Shown piece after piece: positions 24,898-33,884 of a stretch of DNA of 64,000 nucleotides. The position numbers were made by a program, and so were the translations under genes. The number at the start of each line of letters is the position of its first letter. Position 1 is the stretch's first letter. The notes below the pieces were generated by a model, which was not told where the DNA came from, made no database searches, and saw nothing but the letters and a program-made list of their open reading frames with translations. The stretch comes from Saccharibacillus soli (GTDB taxonomy: Bacteria > Bacillota > Bacilli > Paenibacillales > Paenibacillaceae). Location: NCBI GenBank assembly GCA_002189105.1, contig NIOB01000007.1, forward strand, positions 186,001-250,000, read 5' to 3'.

Positions 24898-26583
24898 ATG
24901 GGAATGGAACGAGCATCTTGGAAAGAAGCAGTCGTCTACCAGATCTATCCGCGCAGCTTTATGGACAGCAACGGAGATGGGGTTGGGGATCTGCGGGGCA
25001 TTATCATGAAGCTGGATTACCTCAAGGAGCTTGGAGTGGACGTGATCTGGCTGTCGCCGGTGTACAAGTCACCGAACGACGATAATGGCTATGACATCAG
25101 CGACTACCAGGACATCATGGACGAATTTGGGACGATGGCGGACTGGGAGGAACTGCTTGCCGGACTGCATGAGCGCGGCATCAAGCTGATGATGGATCTG
25201 GTCGTTAACCATACGTCCGATGAACATCCGTGGTTTGTGGAGTCGGTTAACCATCCCGATGGCGAATATGGGGACTATTATGTATGGCGCGATGCAGCAC
25301 CAGACGGCGGACTACCGAATAACTGGGAATCATTCTTCAGCGGGCCGGTATGGGAATATAACGAAAAACGTGGACAGTATTATCTGCATCTATTTTCCAA
25401 GAAACAACCCGACCTCAACTGGGAGAACCCCAAAGTCCGCCAGGCCGTGTATGACATGATGAAGTTCTGGCTGGACAAGGGAGTGGACGGATTCCGCATG
25501 GACGTCATCAACCTGATCTCCAAGGTGGAGGGACTGCCTTCCAACGGAACGGCTCCGATTGCGGACGGCAGCATGTATTATGTGGACGGGCCGCGTATTC
25601 ATGAATTCTTGCGAGAGATGAATGAAGAAGTGCTGTCAAAATATGACGTAATGACGGTAGGCGAGATGCCGGGTGTTACGGTCGAGGAAGCCAAGAAATA
25701 TACAGCCGAAGAACGTAAAGAGCTGCAAATGATCTTCCAGTTTGAACATATGCGTCTGGATGGTGGGCCGGGCGGCAAATGGGACATCGTGCCCTGGAAG
25801 CTGCCTCAGTTCAAGGACGTCATGCACAAGTGGCAGATTGGATTGGCGGAAAAAGGCTGGAACAGCCTCTACCTCAACAACCACGATCAGCCGCGCATGG
25901 TATCCCGATTCGGTAACGACGGTGAATACCGCGTGCCGTCCGCCAAGCTGCTGGGTACACTGCTGCATACGCTTAAAGGCACCCCTTATGTCTATCAGGG
26001 CGAAGAACTGGGCATGACCAATGTGAAGTTCAACATGATCGACGATTACAAGGACATTGAGAGCCTGAATATGTATAACGAACGGGTAACGCATGGCGGA
26101 GCCGATCCCGGCACGGTTATGGCAGCGATTCAGACAAGAGGACGCGACAACGCGCGGACGCCGATGCAGTGGAACGACGAAGATTATGCGGGATTCACCA
26201 AGGGAACGCCATGGATTGGACTAAACTCCAACTATGTGACGATCAACGCGCAGCAGCAGTTGGGCGATCCGGATTCTGTTTTCCATTACTACAAGAAGCT
26301 CATTGCTTTGCGTAAAGAGCATCCGATTCTGACTTACGGCGATTATGAACTGCTGCTCCCGGATCATGAAAGTCTGTATGTGTATACCCGCACGCTGGAT
26401 GAAGAGACCTGGTTGATCGTGCTGAACTTCAGTACGGAGCCAACCGATTTCGACTGGCCGCCCAAACTGGTGAACGGGGAAAAGTCGCTGGTGATTGCCA
26501 ATTATCCGCAGGAAGGCATGGATGAAAAACAGTGGAGACCTTATGAGGCCAGGGTCTATTCAATCAAGCCAGTTATTGGGTAA
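24898..26583 (+). CDS. malL: GH13 oligo-1,6-glucosidase (alpha-glucosidase)
   Basis: 561 residues, the usual size for the GH13 oligo-1,6-glucosidase group, ATG behind GAGGAGG. The start WKEAVVYQIYPRSF and DSNGDGVGDLRGI are typical. Catalytic residues: nucleophile Asp202 in DGFRMDV, acid/base Glu256 in VGEMPG and Asp330 in NNHDQPR. The region V motif QPDLN and Val after the nucleophile both point to alpha-1,6 preference (isomaltose, panose, dextrin branches) rather than maltose. It has no signal peptide, so it is cytoplasmic and hydrolyses imported sugars. Its own promoter was not clear in the 256-base gap upstream (24642-24897). Confidence 0.93.
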   Translation: MGMERASWKEAVVYQIYPRSFMDSNGDGVGDLRGIIMKLDYLKELGVDVIWLSPVYKSPNDDNGYDISDYQDIMDEFGTMADWEELLAGLHERGIKLMMDLVVNHTSDEHPWFVESVNHPDGEYGDYYVWRDAAPDGGLPNNWESFFSGPVWEYNEKRGQYYLHLFSKKQPDLNWENPKVRQAVYDMMKFWLDKGVDGFRMDVINLISKVEGLPSNGTAPIADGSMYYVDGPRIHEFLREMNEEVLSKYDVMTVGEMPGVTVEEAKKYTAEERKELQMIFQFEHMRLDGGPGGKWDIVPWKLPQFKDVMHKWQIGLAEKGWNSLYLNNHDQPRMVSRFGNDGEYRVPSAKLLGTLLHTLKGTPYVYQGEELGMTNVKFNMIDDYKDIESLNMYNERVTHGGADPGTVMAAIQTRGRDNARTPMQWNDEDYAGFTKGTPWIGLNSNYVTINAQQQLGDPDSVFHYYKKLIALRKEHPILTYGDYELLLPDHESLYVYTRTLDEETWLIVLNFSTEPTDFDWPPKLVNGEKSLVIANYPQEGMDEKQWRPYEARVYSIKPVIG

Positions 26584-26635
26584 AATAAATCAGGCATAAG
26601 ATGCTAAATTAGAAAAAGAAATGGTGGGGCTGGCT

Positions 26636-27370
26636 ATGGACGGAAGGTATGGAGGAAACCATGGAGACGATCGTTATCCTCATGAAAGGAATGATCGGAT
26701 TGGGCGGGAAGAGTATGTGCCCAGCGGCCTGTCGCCATGGAAAGACATCTGGCTCCATCCGAGATTGGTCACCCGGGATTACCTGCACTCGGCTGATCCA
26801 CTGAAAAATGCGCTGCTGCTGGCCTTGGCCGCAGGCATATTCAATACGATGGATCGGGCCTCCAGCAGCAATCAGGGAGATGACTTATCGACGTTCGGAT
26901 TGATTCTGAACATTCTGATCTCGGGTTTGTTGAGTGGATTGGTGATGTATTATGTGGGCGGGTGGCTGCTCAAGGTAGTTGGCCGATGGGTTGGCGGCGT
27001 TGGGACCACGAGTGAAATGCGAATCGTAAGTGGGCGTATTGTCGGCATGCTGACCGTGATGATCGGCATATTGTGGATTCCCGAGCTGCTGCTTGCGGGC
27101 AAGGATGCCTTTACGACAGACACGCCCCTGTTGGCGAGCAGTGTGACCCGAGCGCTGCTGTATACCGCCGTGGTATGGATTGAGGCTATTATGGGCGTCT
27201 GGTCCTTCGTGCTGATCCTGCATGCAATCGGCGAGATTCATGGATTCTCCGCATGGAAAGCGCTGCTTGTCCTGATTCTGACCGGAATCCTGGTCTTCCT
27301 GGTGGTCTTCCTGATCGTGATTATTGTAGCTCTCGCTTTCGGAACCCTACTGGCTGGATTCGGTTTATAA
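26636..27370 (+). CDS. Yip1-domain membrane protein
   Basis: 244 residues from ATG 26636, chosen for GGTGGGG six bases upstream; an ATG at 26621 would add five residues. A charged N-terminus of about 50 residues (SPWKDIWLHPRLVTRDYL) is followed by five hydrophobic segments ending in VFLVVFLIVIIVALAFGTLLAGF. This layout is that of bacterial YIP1 family proteins, whose role is not established. It lies 52 bases after the glucosidase gene with no terminator seen between, so co-transcription is possible. Confidence 0.8.
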   Translation: MDGRYGGNHGDDRYPHERNDRIGREEYVPSGLSPWKDIWLHPRLVTRDYLHSADPLKNALLLALAAGIFNTMDRASSSNQGDDLSTFGLILNILISGLLSGLVMYYVGGWLLKVVGRWVGGVGTTSEMRIVSGRIVGMLTVMIGILWIPELLLAGKDAFTTDTPLLASSVTRALLYTAVVWIEAIMGVWSFVLILHAIGEIHGFSAWKALLVLILTGILVFLVVFLIVIIVALAFGTLLAGFGL

Positions 27371-27385
27371 TTTATTCGTCCAATG

Positions 27386-27423
27386 TAAAAAACGTCCGCA
27401 TATCGGAACCCGATAGCGGACGT
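27386..27423 (-). terminator. terminator between the convergent Yip1 and GH42 genes
   Basis: An imperfect 14-bp stem with ACGTCCGC/GCGGACGT arms (27392-27399 with 27416-27423) and inner TATCGG/CCGATA. The minus-strand side has a six-T tract, so it chiefly ends the GH42 transcript; it may also serve the plus-strand gene. Confidence 0.85.
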
Positions 27424-27480
27424 TGCTTGTCTGTAATGCCGTTTGTTGGGAGCGCTGAGTGTTTGTTTATTCTGCGACGT

Positions 27481-29508
27481 CTAGCGATTTCGGGTCAGGA
27501 TCTGCACGTCGCGTCCTGCGATACTCGTCGTTCCGCTTAGGGTTTCGCCTTTTAACACATTCACATATTCGCCTGCCAGCTCATAGGAAGCTTCTTGGGC
27601 ATTGTGATTCAGGATAAACAGGAATTCTTCGCCGTCCTTGACCCGCTTCGTCACTTCAACGCCCTGCGGGGTATCCAGCAGGGGCTGGATGCCTTTGTCT
27701 GCACAGAGCTGCTCCAACAGGCCGTCCAGGAACGACTGTTCCGGATCGGAAGCGACATAATAGGCCTGACCTTTACCGAAGATGTTCCGCGTCAATACCG
27801 GCATCCCCTGATAGAAGTCTTCTCCATAGACAGCCAGCGTCTCGGCGCCTTCCGTATGCAGCAGATCACACAGCATGCCACATTCATATTCGCCCTTCAA
27901 GCTGCCCAGCTCACCGTCCAGCACAATCTTGTTGCGCATGTCCGGGAACAGGGCGTCAATCTCCTCGACCCAGATGCCCAGCAGTTTGCGCAGTTCGCCG
28001 GGGTAGCCCCCTGTGGTCACCAGGTCCGATTCGTTGACGATGCCGCTGAAGAAGGTCGTCAGGAAGGTGCCGCCGGACTGGACGAACTGTTCGAGCTTGT
28101 CTGCAAGACCTGGTTTGACCATGTATAATACTGGCGCGATCACGAAGTCATAGGCGCTGAAGTCGGAGTCCACGCTGATGAGATCAACCGGAATATTGCG
28201 TTCGTATAATGACCGGTAATATTTGTGGATCTGATCGACATAGTTCAGGGAAACGGTAGGGCCGCTGGATTTCTCAACCGCCCACCAGTTCTCCCAGTCG
28301 AACAGGATGCCAACTCTGGCCGGCAGACGAGAATCCAACAGACGATCCTCCAGCTCTCCCAGCTCACGTCCGAGTTCCGACACTTCGCGGAAGACACGGG
28401 TATGCTCATGACCAACGTGTTCAATGACCGCTCCATGGTATTTCTCGCAAGCACCGGCCGAACGGCGAAGCTGGAAGAACATCACGGTGTCTGCGCCATG
28501 GGCAACCGCCTGATGGCTCCACAGCCGCATGACGCCCGGACGCTTCAGCGAGTTGTACGGCTGCCAGTTCTGTTGGCTTGGCGTCTGTTCCATGAGCATA
28601 AACGGCGCACCGTCCTTCAGACCGCGCATCAAGTCATGGGCCATCGCCGTATAGCTGACCGGCGTTTGCAGCCCCGGGTAATTATCCCAGGACACGATGT
28701 CCATTTCCTTGGCCCACTTGAAATAATCCAGCTGCTTGAAAAAGCCCATCAGGTTGGTTGTGACCACGGAATTTGGGATATGCTTCTTGATCGCCGCGTG
28801 CTCCAGCTTGTAACATTCCAACATGCTGTCGGAGTTAAAGCGCGAGTAGTCCAGCGAGATGCCCTGGAACGTCGAGCTGTTGTCTCCCCAGTGTTCGCTG
28901 AGGTTATTGGGTACAACAATCTCGTCCCAATCATAGAACGTATGCCCCCAGAAGTTGGTGTTCCATGCCCGGTTGAGATGGTCCAGCGTACCGTAGCGTT
29001 CTCTCAGCCAGACGCGGAAAGCCTTTTCGCAGTTCTCGCAGTAACAGTCGCCGCCATATTCATTGGATACGTGCCAAACCAACACCGCCGGATGATCCCG
29101 ATAGCGCTCGGCAAGCTTGTCTGCAATCGCTTCCGAATATTTGCGGTAGGTCGGACTGTTGGGACAGGAATTGTGCCGTCCGCCGAATTTGCGCTTGCGT
29201 CCGTCTGCGTCGGTTCGCAGGACATCGGGATAACGTTTGGCCATCCAGGCGGGATGAGCGGCGGTGCTGGTAGCCAGGCAGACATAGGTGCCATTATCAT
29301 GCAGACTGTCGATCAGTTTGTCCAGCCACTCGAAATTGTAGGTCGTCTCATTGGGCTGATTCAACGCCCAGGCAAATACATTGACCGTAGCGATGTCAAT
29401 TCCGGCCAACTTGAACATGCGCAGGTCTTCTTGATGGGTGGCTTCATCCCACTGTTCCGGGTTATAATCGCCGCCATAAAAAATCTTGGGGAGCTTGGTG
29501 CTAATCAT
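27481..29508 (-). CDS. GH42 beta-galactosidase
   Basis: 675 residues, the usual GH42 size, with the start DYNPEQWDEATHQEDLRM typical of the family. Catalytic acid/base Glu150 lies in WHVSNEYGGDC and nucleophile Glu307 in MLMEQTPSQQNW. Cys115, Cys155, Cys157 and Cys160 form the zinc cluster seen in thermophilic GH42 enzymes. The trimerisation and C-terminal beta domains follow. There is no signal peptide, so it acts in the cytoplasm on galactosides, likely plant galacto-oligosaccharides. GAGGTGA precedes the ATG. The divergent AraC regulator is the likely controller. Confidence 0.95.
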   Translation of the reverse strand: MISTKLPKIFYGGDYNPEQWDEATHQEDLRMFKLAGIDIATVNVFAWALNQPNETTYNFEWLDKLIDSLHDNGTYVCLATSTAAHPAWMAKRYPDVLRTDADGRKRKFGGRHNSCPNSPTYRKYSEAIADKLAERYRDHPAVLVWHVSNEYGGDCYCENCEKAFRVWLRERYGTLDHLNRAWNTNFWGHTFYDWDEIVVPNNLSEHWGDNSSTFQGISLDYSRFNSDSMLECYKLEHAAIKKHIPNSVVTTNLMGFFKQLDYFKWAKEMDIVSWDNYPGLQTPVSYTAMAHDLMRGLKDGAPFMLMEQTPSQQNWQPYNSLKRPGVMRLWSHQAVAHGADTVMFFQLRRSAGACEKYHGAVIEHVGHEHTRVFREVSELGRELGELEDRLLDSRLPARVGILFDWENWWAVEKSSGPTVSLNYVDQIHKYYRSLYERNIPVDLISVDSDFSAYDFVIAPVLYMVKPGLADKLEQFVQSGGTFLTTFFSGIVNESDLVTTGGYPGELRKLLGIWVEEIDALFPDMRNKIVLDGELGSLKGEYECGMLCDLLHTEGAETLAVYGEDFYQGMPVLTRNIFGKGQAYYVASDPEQSFLDGLLEQLCADKGIQPLLDTPQGVEVTKRVKDGEEFLFILNHNAQEASYELAGEYVNVLKGETLSGTTSIAGRDVQILTRNR

Positions 29509-29631
29509 TTAGGTCACCTCGGCATATAAGAATAATTCTATGTTAATTCAAGTTGGACTATTATAAAATATAATAAAAAGGGAGAATAGTATAAGAAAAA
29601 AGAAATATTTAATTCCGAAGGGGATACGGCA
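29509..29631. promoter_or_regulatory. divergent promoter region of the GH42 and AraC genes
   Basis: A 123-base AT-rich gap. It contains a perfect inverted repeat ATTATA-AAA-TATAAT at 29560-29574; the TATAAT at 29569-29574 has TTCAAG 16 bases upstream and could serve the AraC gene. No cre site (catabolite repression) was found. The AraC operator cannot be named. Confidence 0.45.
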
Positions 29632-30459
29632 ATGAACAGCGCACACAGAAGATATTTTACGGAACTCAAAGACCAGCCGCTACCGCTCTATATGGAAAGT
29701 ATCGGATACAATCCTGACCAGGAGGCGTTTGTGCGTCCCGACGGATATAACTGCTATCATTGGTTGCAGACGGTCGGTGGAAGAGGTGAGTTTACGATGG
29801 GCGGCGTGCAATATTTGCTTGAAAAAGGATCAGGGATTCTGCTGCTGCCGGGTGAAGCTCATGAATATCGGCCGCTGGAAGGACGGTGGCAGACATATTA
29901 TATGACGTTTGGAGGGGCACAGGCGGGAGCCATTCTGGGTACGTTGGGTCTGCCTGTCTCTTCGTACTATGGATGGGACAGCGAGGCGGAACTGGGGTCG
30001 TTCGTTCCTTCCCTGCTAAGTGGACTTGGCGGTGAACGCGATGTATCGGGACTGAGCATCTCCGTTGAAGTCTATCGATTTCTGACCCTGTTGAAAAAAG
30101 ATGGACGGGTCAATCGACTGCCTTCACTCTCCAATTCGGTCAGACGTCTGACGCCGGTGCTCGAATTTCTGGATCGCTATTATGCGGATGCCGACATCGG
30201 CCTGGAAGATATGGCCCGGCGTGCCGACATCACTCCCCGACATCTGAATACGCTGTTCAAGCAGGCCTTCGGTATGACCGCTTATGCCTATCTCATTTTA
30301 CTTAGACTGCGCAAAGCCAAGGAAATGATGACGCTGCATCCCCGGATGACGGTAAAAGAAGTGTCGGGACTGGTTGGATTCCGGGATGCCAGCCATTTCG
30401 TGGCGACCTTCCGTAAGCAGGAGGGGGTAACGCCCGAACAGTTCCGCGCCCTGCACTAG
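29632..30459 (+). CDS. AraC family transcriptional regulator
   Basis: 275 residues: an N-terminal cupin-like sugar-binding domain (about 20-160, with HWLQTVGGRGEF and LLLPGEAHEY) and two C-terminal helix-turn-helix motifs (about 180-275), including IGLEDMARRADITPRHLNTLFKQ and the family signature VKEVSGLVGFRDASHFVATFRKQEGVTPEQFR. It is divergent from the GH42 gene across a 123-base gap, so a galactoside-responsive activator of that gene is likely. The following 217-base gap (30460-30676) shows no convincing gene. Confidence 0.93.
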   Translation: MNSAHRRYFTELKDQPLPLYMESIGYNPDQEAFVRPDGYNCYHWLQTVGGRGEFTMGGVQYLLEKGSGILLLPGEAHEYRPLEGRWQTYYMTFGGAQAGAILGTLGLPVSSYYGWDSEAELGSFVPSLLSGLGGERDVSGLSISVEVYRFLTLLKKDGRVNRLPSLSNSVRRLTPVLEFLDRYYADADIGLEDMARRADITPRHLNTLFKQAFGMTAYAYLILLRLRKAKEMMTLHPRMTVKEVSGLVGFRDASHFVATFRKQEGVTPEQFRALH

Positions 30460-30676
30460 CTATTCGTGTTCGATCTTATAGAGAGGTCAGAATGGATAGC
30501 GGCGCAGCAAGTTTCCACGGAATGAAGTGCCTGAGGCAGGAAACGGCATGTCCAAGCTCGAATTGGTGTTCAAGCGTAATGCGGCCTGGTCGCGTGCGGA
30601 AACAAGGTGCATCCTGCACAGCTCCCGTTCCAGTATCTGCCGGGAGGGAACAGGAAACCAAGGAGATGGAGACGAC

Positions 30677-31321
30677 ATGAAATTAGGGAAAAATGAAAAG
30701 CTGTTGTTGATCGGCGACTCGGTAACGGACGCCGGAAGGGCTTACCCGATCGGTTACGGAAACGGTCTCGGTAACGGTTACGCGGCGCAGGTTAATGCCC
30801 TGCTGCAAAGTACGTATCCGCAGTTGAACACGCTGGTGCTCAATACGGGGATCAGCGGCAATACGGTACGTGATCTCAAGCGCCGCTGGCAGACGGATGT
30901 ATTGGATCTGAAGCCGGATTGGCTGTCGATCATGATCGGAATCAATGATGTGTGGCGGCAGTTCGATACGCCTGCGGAGATGCAGCCTGTCATCACGTTG
31001 GATGAGTACGAATCGACCCTGCGTGAACTGCTGGATGCGGCGCAGCCGAACCTCAAGGGCTTGATCCTGCTGACCCCGTATTACATGAGCGGCCAAGAAG
31101 ATCCGATGCGTTCCATGATGGATCGGTATGGAGCTGTTATCAAGCGTCTGGCTGGCGACTATGGCGCCGAACTAGTGGATACACAGGCGGCATTCGACCG
31201 AATGGGTCATCATATGATCCAGTCTTCGCTGTCAAACGGCTGGGATCACGTGCATCCGAACCAAGTCGGTTCCATGGTGCTCACAAGAGGGCTGCTCCAG
31301 GCGCTGGATTTTGAATGGTAG
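30677..31321 (+). CDS. SGNH/GDSL family hydrolase
   Basis: 214 residues with all four SGNH blocks: Ser in LLIGDSVTDAGR, Gly in NTGISGNTV, Asn in IGINDVWRQ and Asp-His in WDHVHPNQVG. The frame extends upstream, but ATG 30677 begins at the expected position and has AAGGAGATGGAG before it. There is no signal peptide, so it is probably a cytoplasmic esterase that removes acetyl groups from imported sugars (similar to rhamnogalacturonan acetylesterase). The surrounding glycoside hydrolase genes support a carbohydrate role; the precise substrate is unknown. Confidence 0.9.
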   Translation: MKLGKNEKLLLIGDSVTDAGRAYPIGYGNGLGNGYAAQVNALLQSTYPQLNTLVLNTGISGNTVRDLKRRWQTDVLDLKPDWLSIMIGINDVWRQFDTPAEMQPVITLDEYESTLRELLDAAQPNLKGLILLTPYYMSGQEDPMRSMMDRYGAVIKRLAGDYGAELVDTQAAFDRMGHHMIQSSLSNGWDHVHPNQVGSMVLTRGLLQALDFEW

Positions 31322-31505
31322 AGGCTCCAAATCTTCAAATCGTTAAAAGCAAGTCACAACGACCTTCATCTGGGTAAAGATAATGGGTACGTCTGTCCAA
31401 CGTTGAACCCTTCAAGTTGAGCCCTTCAATCGGATGGGGTCACCGAGATTGGATTCACCGAGTGGCTTCATAGCGTGTATTCGTTAAGTCGAAAGGAGAA
31501 GTCGA

Positions 31506-32408
31506 ATGAACGAACTCAAAGGGATTCACCCGGAACCGGTATCCCCATACCGGGCCGTGCTGGGCGAGGGCCCGTGTTGGCTGGAGGATCAGCAGCAGCT
31601 GATGTGGCTTGATATTGAGAGCAAGCAGCTGCGTTTCTATGATCCAAGCAATGGGCAGGAAGAGGTGCATGAACTGCCTTCGAGGATTGGAACGGCAGCC
31701 GGACATTCCAGTCAGCAGGTGGTTGTGGCTCTGGAAGATGGCTTCGCTTTCTATGATCGGAGCACTCGTGAGCATACCCCTATTCATGATCCGGAAGGCC
31801 GCGAGGATAACCGGTTTAATGACGGCAAATGTGACGCGGCTGGACGCTTCTGGGCGGGAACGATGAGTCTCGTCGGGAAGGACAAGCAGGGTGCCTTTTA
31901 CCGCATGGACAATGATCTGAGCGTCCAGCATATCTTCGGCGAGGTGTCCACGTCCAATGGTCTGGGCTGGAGCCCGGATGGAACCGTGATGTATTACATC
32001 GACACGGGCACCAAGCAGGTCAGAGCCTTTGAATTCGACGTGGAAAAGGGCGAACTGGGCGCCGAGCGTGTGGTGGTTTCCTTTGAAGACGAAAACGGCT
32101 GGCCGGACGGCATGACCGTAGACGCGGATGGCGATCTGTGGATTGCGCATTATGGCGGCGGACGAGTGAGCAAATGGGACCCGGTAGCGGGTATGAAGCT
32201 GGGCGAGATCCTGCTGCCTGCTGACAATGTGACCAGCTGTGCCTTTGGTGGGGCGGATTATGGCGACCTCTACATCACAACGGCGCAGGATGGCCTGACT
32301 GATGAGCAGAAGGCCGAACAGCCGCTGGCAGGTGCACTGTTTGTCTGCCGACCGGGGCCCAAGGGACAGCCCATGCACATGTTCCGTCACGGGGGAAAAG
32401 AAGCTTGA
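31506..32408 (+). CDS. SMP-30/gluconolactonase/LRE family protein
   Basis: 300 residues forming the expected six-bladed beta-propeller. Metal-ligand candidates are Glu in LGEGPCW near the N-terminus, Asn in SNGLGWSPDG, and Asp in DGMTVDADGDLW, with the family phrase NDGKCDAAGRFWAGTM. The family hydrolyses aldonolactones such as gluconolactone or arabinonolactone in sugar oxidation. The ATG follows AAAGGAG. It lies 184 bases after the SGNH gene. Sequence alone does not tell which lactone is used. Confidence 0.9.
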   Translation: MNELKGIHPEPVSPYRAVLGEGPCWLEDQQQLMWLDIESKQLRFYDPSNGQEEVHELPSRIGTAAGHSSQQVVVALEDGFAFYDRSTREHTPIHDPEGREDNRFNDGKCDAAGRFWAGTMSLVGKDKQGAFYRMDNDLSVQHIFGEVSTSNGLGWSPDGTVMYYIDTGTKQVRAFEFDVEKGELGAERVVVSFEDENGWPDGMTVDADGDLWIAHYGGGRVSKWDPVAGMKLGEILLPADNVTSCAFGGADYGDLYITTAQDGLTDEQKAEQPLAGALFVCRPGPKGQPMHMFRHGGKEA

Positions 32409-32542
32409 TTTGAAGGGTTTGATGTTGTTTGTACCCTGCTGCGGGTGCGGGGCAGCGTGAGCATAGGGTCTAATGTCCAATACCCCTTACTGCTGCTCCA
32501 TGGCTGATCTACCGTGTCCGAAAATGGATGCTGCACGATCAA

Positions 32543-32576
32543 CGACAGGTCGGTTTTGAAGCGGCCTGTCGTTTTT
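32543..32576 (+). terminator. Rho-independent terminator in the gap before rsmD
   Basis: A 10-bp stem (32543-32552 with 32562-32571, one G-U) followed by five T. It separates the accessory region from the core block. The rest of the 320-base gap (32409-32728) shows no gene. Confidence 0.85.
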
Positions 32577-32728
32577 GGCGTGGGTTTCTTTAGCCTTGGA
32601 TGAACGGTGATGGACCGTTTGGTTTCTTTTTAACAGTCGGAGGTCGTTCGCATGGTCGTCACCGCCTGCGTATGGTACGATAGTCGATGAACATACAGAA
32701 GCTTGACAGAACGGGAGGAAAATCTAGC

Positions 32729-33328
32729 GTGAGAGTAGTAGCGGGAGAAGCCAAGGGCAGACCCCTTAAAGCAGTGCCGGGCAGCGGGACACGCCCGACA
32801 ACCGATAAAGTAAAAGAAGCCATTTTCAGCATGATCGGTCCGTTTTTTGATGGAGGAACGGCACTGGATCTATTTGCTGGAACGGGAGGACTGGCAATCG
32901 AAGCCTTGAGCCGGGGCATGGAGCAGGCTATCCTCGTGGATGCCGACGCCAAGAGCATCGAAGTGGTGCGGGCCAATCTCAAAGCGACAGGGTTTGAACG
33001 CAGAGCCGAAGTGTATCGCAACGATGCGCAGCGAGCGCTCAAGGCACTGGCCAAGCGGGAAGCGAAGCTGGATCTGATCTTCCTTGATCCGCCATATCGC
33101 TTCAAAAATGGAGCGGAATTGATGATGCAAATGGAAGAGACCGGGCTGCTGGCCTCGGGCGCCGTTGTAGTGCTGGAATATGAATCATCTTATGAATACC
33201 CGGAAGCGGTAGGGGGCTTTGTACAGCGGCGGAAGGCAGTCTATGGGGAGACGGCCGTCTCGATCTATCATTGGGAACCGGAGAATCAAGAAGCTTCGCA
33301 ACCGGCAGAGGAGGACGCAGAGTCGTGA
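32729..33328 (+). CDS. rsmD: 16S rRNA (guanine(966)-N2)-methyltransferase
   Basis: 199 residues starting at GTG 32729 ([16 protein letters not shown], the normal RsmD start) with GGGAGG ten bases upstream. SAM-binding motif [18 protein letters not shown] and catalytic motif FLDPPY are present, and [14 protein letters not shown] is the conserved N-terminal block. It methylates G966 of 16S rRNA in the 30S subunit. The C-terminus has an acidic tail of about 15 residues. Its stop overlaps the coaD start as GTGA. Confidence 0.95.
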   Translation: MRVVAGEAKGRPLKAVPGSGTRPTTDKVKEAIFSMIGPFFDGGTALDLFAGTGGLAIEALSRGMEQAILVDADAKSIEVVRANLKATGFERRAEVYRNDAQRALKALAKREAKLDLIFLDPPYRFKNGAELMMQMEETGLLASGAVVVLEYESSYEYPEAVGGFVQRRKAVYGETAVSIYHWEPENQEASQPAEEDAES

Positions 33329-33831
33329 ATCAACAGGAGAACCGAATCGAACGTATCGCCGTGTATCCGGGCAGCTTCGACCCCGTGACATTGGGACATA
33401 TGGATATTATCCAGCGTGCAGCCAAGCAGTATGATCGTCTGATCGTGGCTGTGCTGAACAATCTGAGCAAAAAGCCGTTGTTCAGTGTGGAAGAACGCGC
33501 GGAGCTGCTGCGTCAGGCGACTGCGGATCTGCCCAACGTGGAGGTGGACGTATTCCGCGATCTGCTCGTTAACTATGTGGAACAAAAAAAGGCGCAGGTT
33601 GTCGTACGCGGGGTGCGTTCGGTGACGGATTTTGAATATGAGCTGCAAATTGCGACCACAAACCGCAAACTGAATGAAAATGTGGAAACCATCTTCATGA
33701 TGACCAATCCGCTGTATTCGTACTTGAGTTCGAGCGTGGTCAAAGAAATCGCGCAGTTCGACGGAGACGTCAGCGAGCTGGTGACGCCGGAGGTTCAGGC
33801 GGCGCTCAAGGCCAAGCTGCACGGGGAATAG
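33325..33831 (+). CDS. coaD: Phosphopantetheine adenylyltransferase
   Basis: 168 residues from GTG 33325, which overlaps the rsmD stop; GAGGAGG lies about ten bases upstream. It catalyses the fourth step of coenzyme A synthesis. The nucleotidyltransferase motif is [14 protein letters not shown] (TxGH), and the second conserved region is [14 protein letters not shown] plus [20 protein letters not shown]. Longer upstream frames lie inside rsmD and are not used. Confidence 0.97.
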   Translation: MNQQENRIERIAVYPGSFDPVTLGHMDIIQRAAKQYDRLIVAVLNNLSKKPLFSVEERAELLRQATADLPNVEVDVFRDLLVNYVEQKKAQVVVRGVRSVTDFEYELQIATTNRKLNENVETIFMMTNPLYSYLSSSVVKEIAQFDGDVSELVTPEVQAALKAKLHGE

Positions 33832-33884
33832 CGGATTCCGTCCTTTGCGAAAACTTCATGAGCAAGAGGAGATGAACGATCAAT

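Noticed and set aside
28225-29529. 434-codon plus-strand frame opposite the GH42 gene
   Set aside because: The GH42 enzyme is complete with catalytic residues on the minus strand; the opposite frame is a codon-bias shadow.
30492-30680. 62-codon frame in the gap before the SGNH gene
   Set aside because: Cys/Arg/Ser-rich composition, no good start signal and overlap with other random frames.
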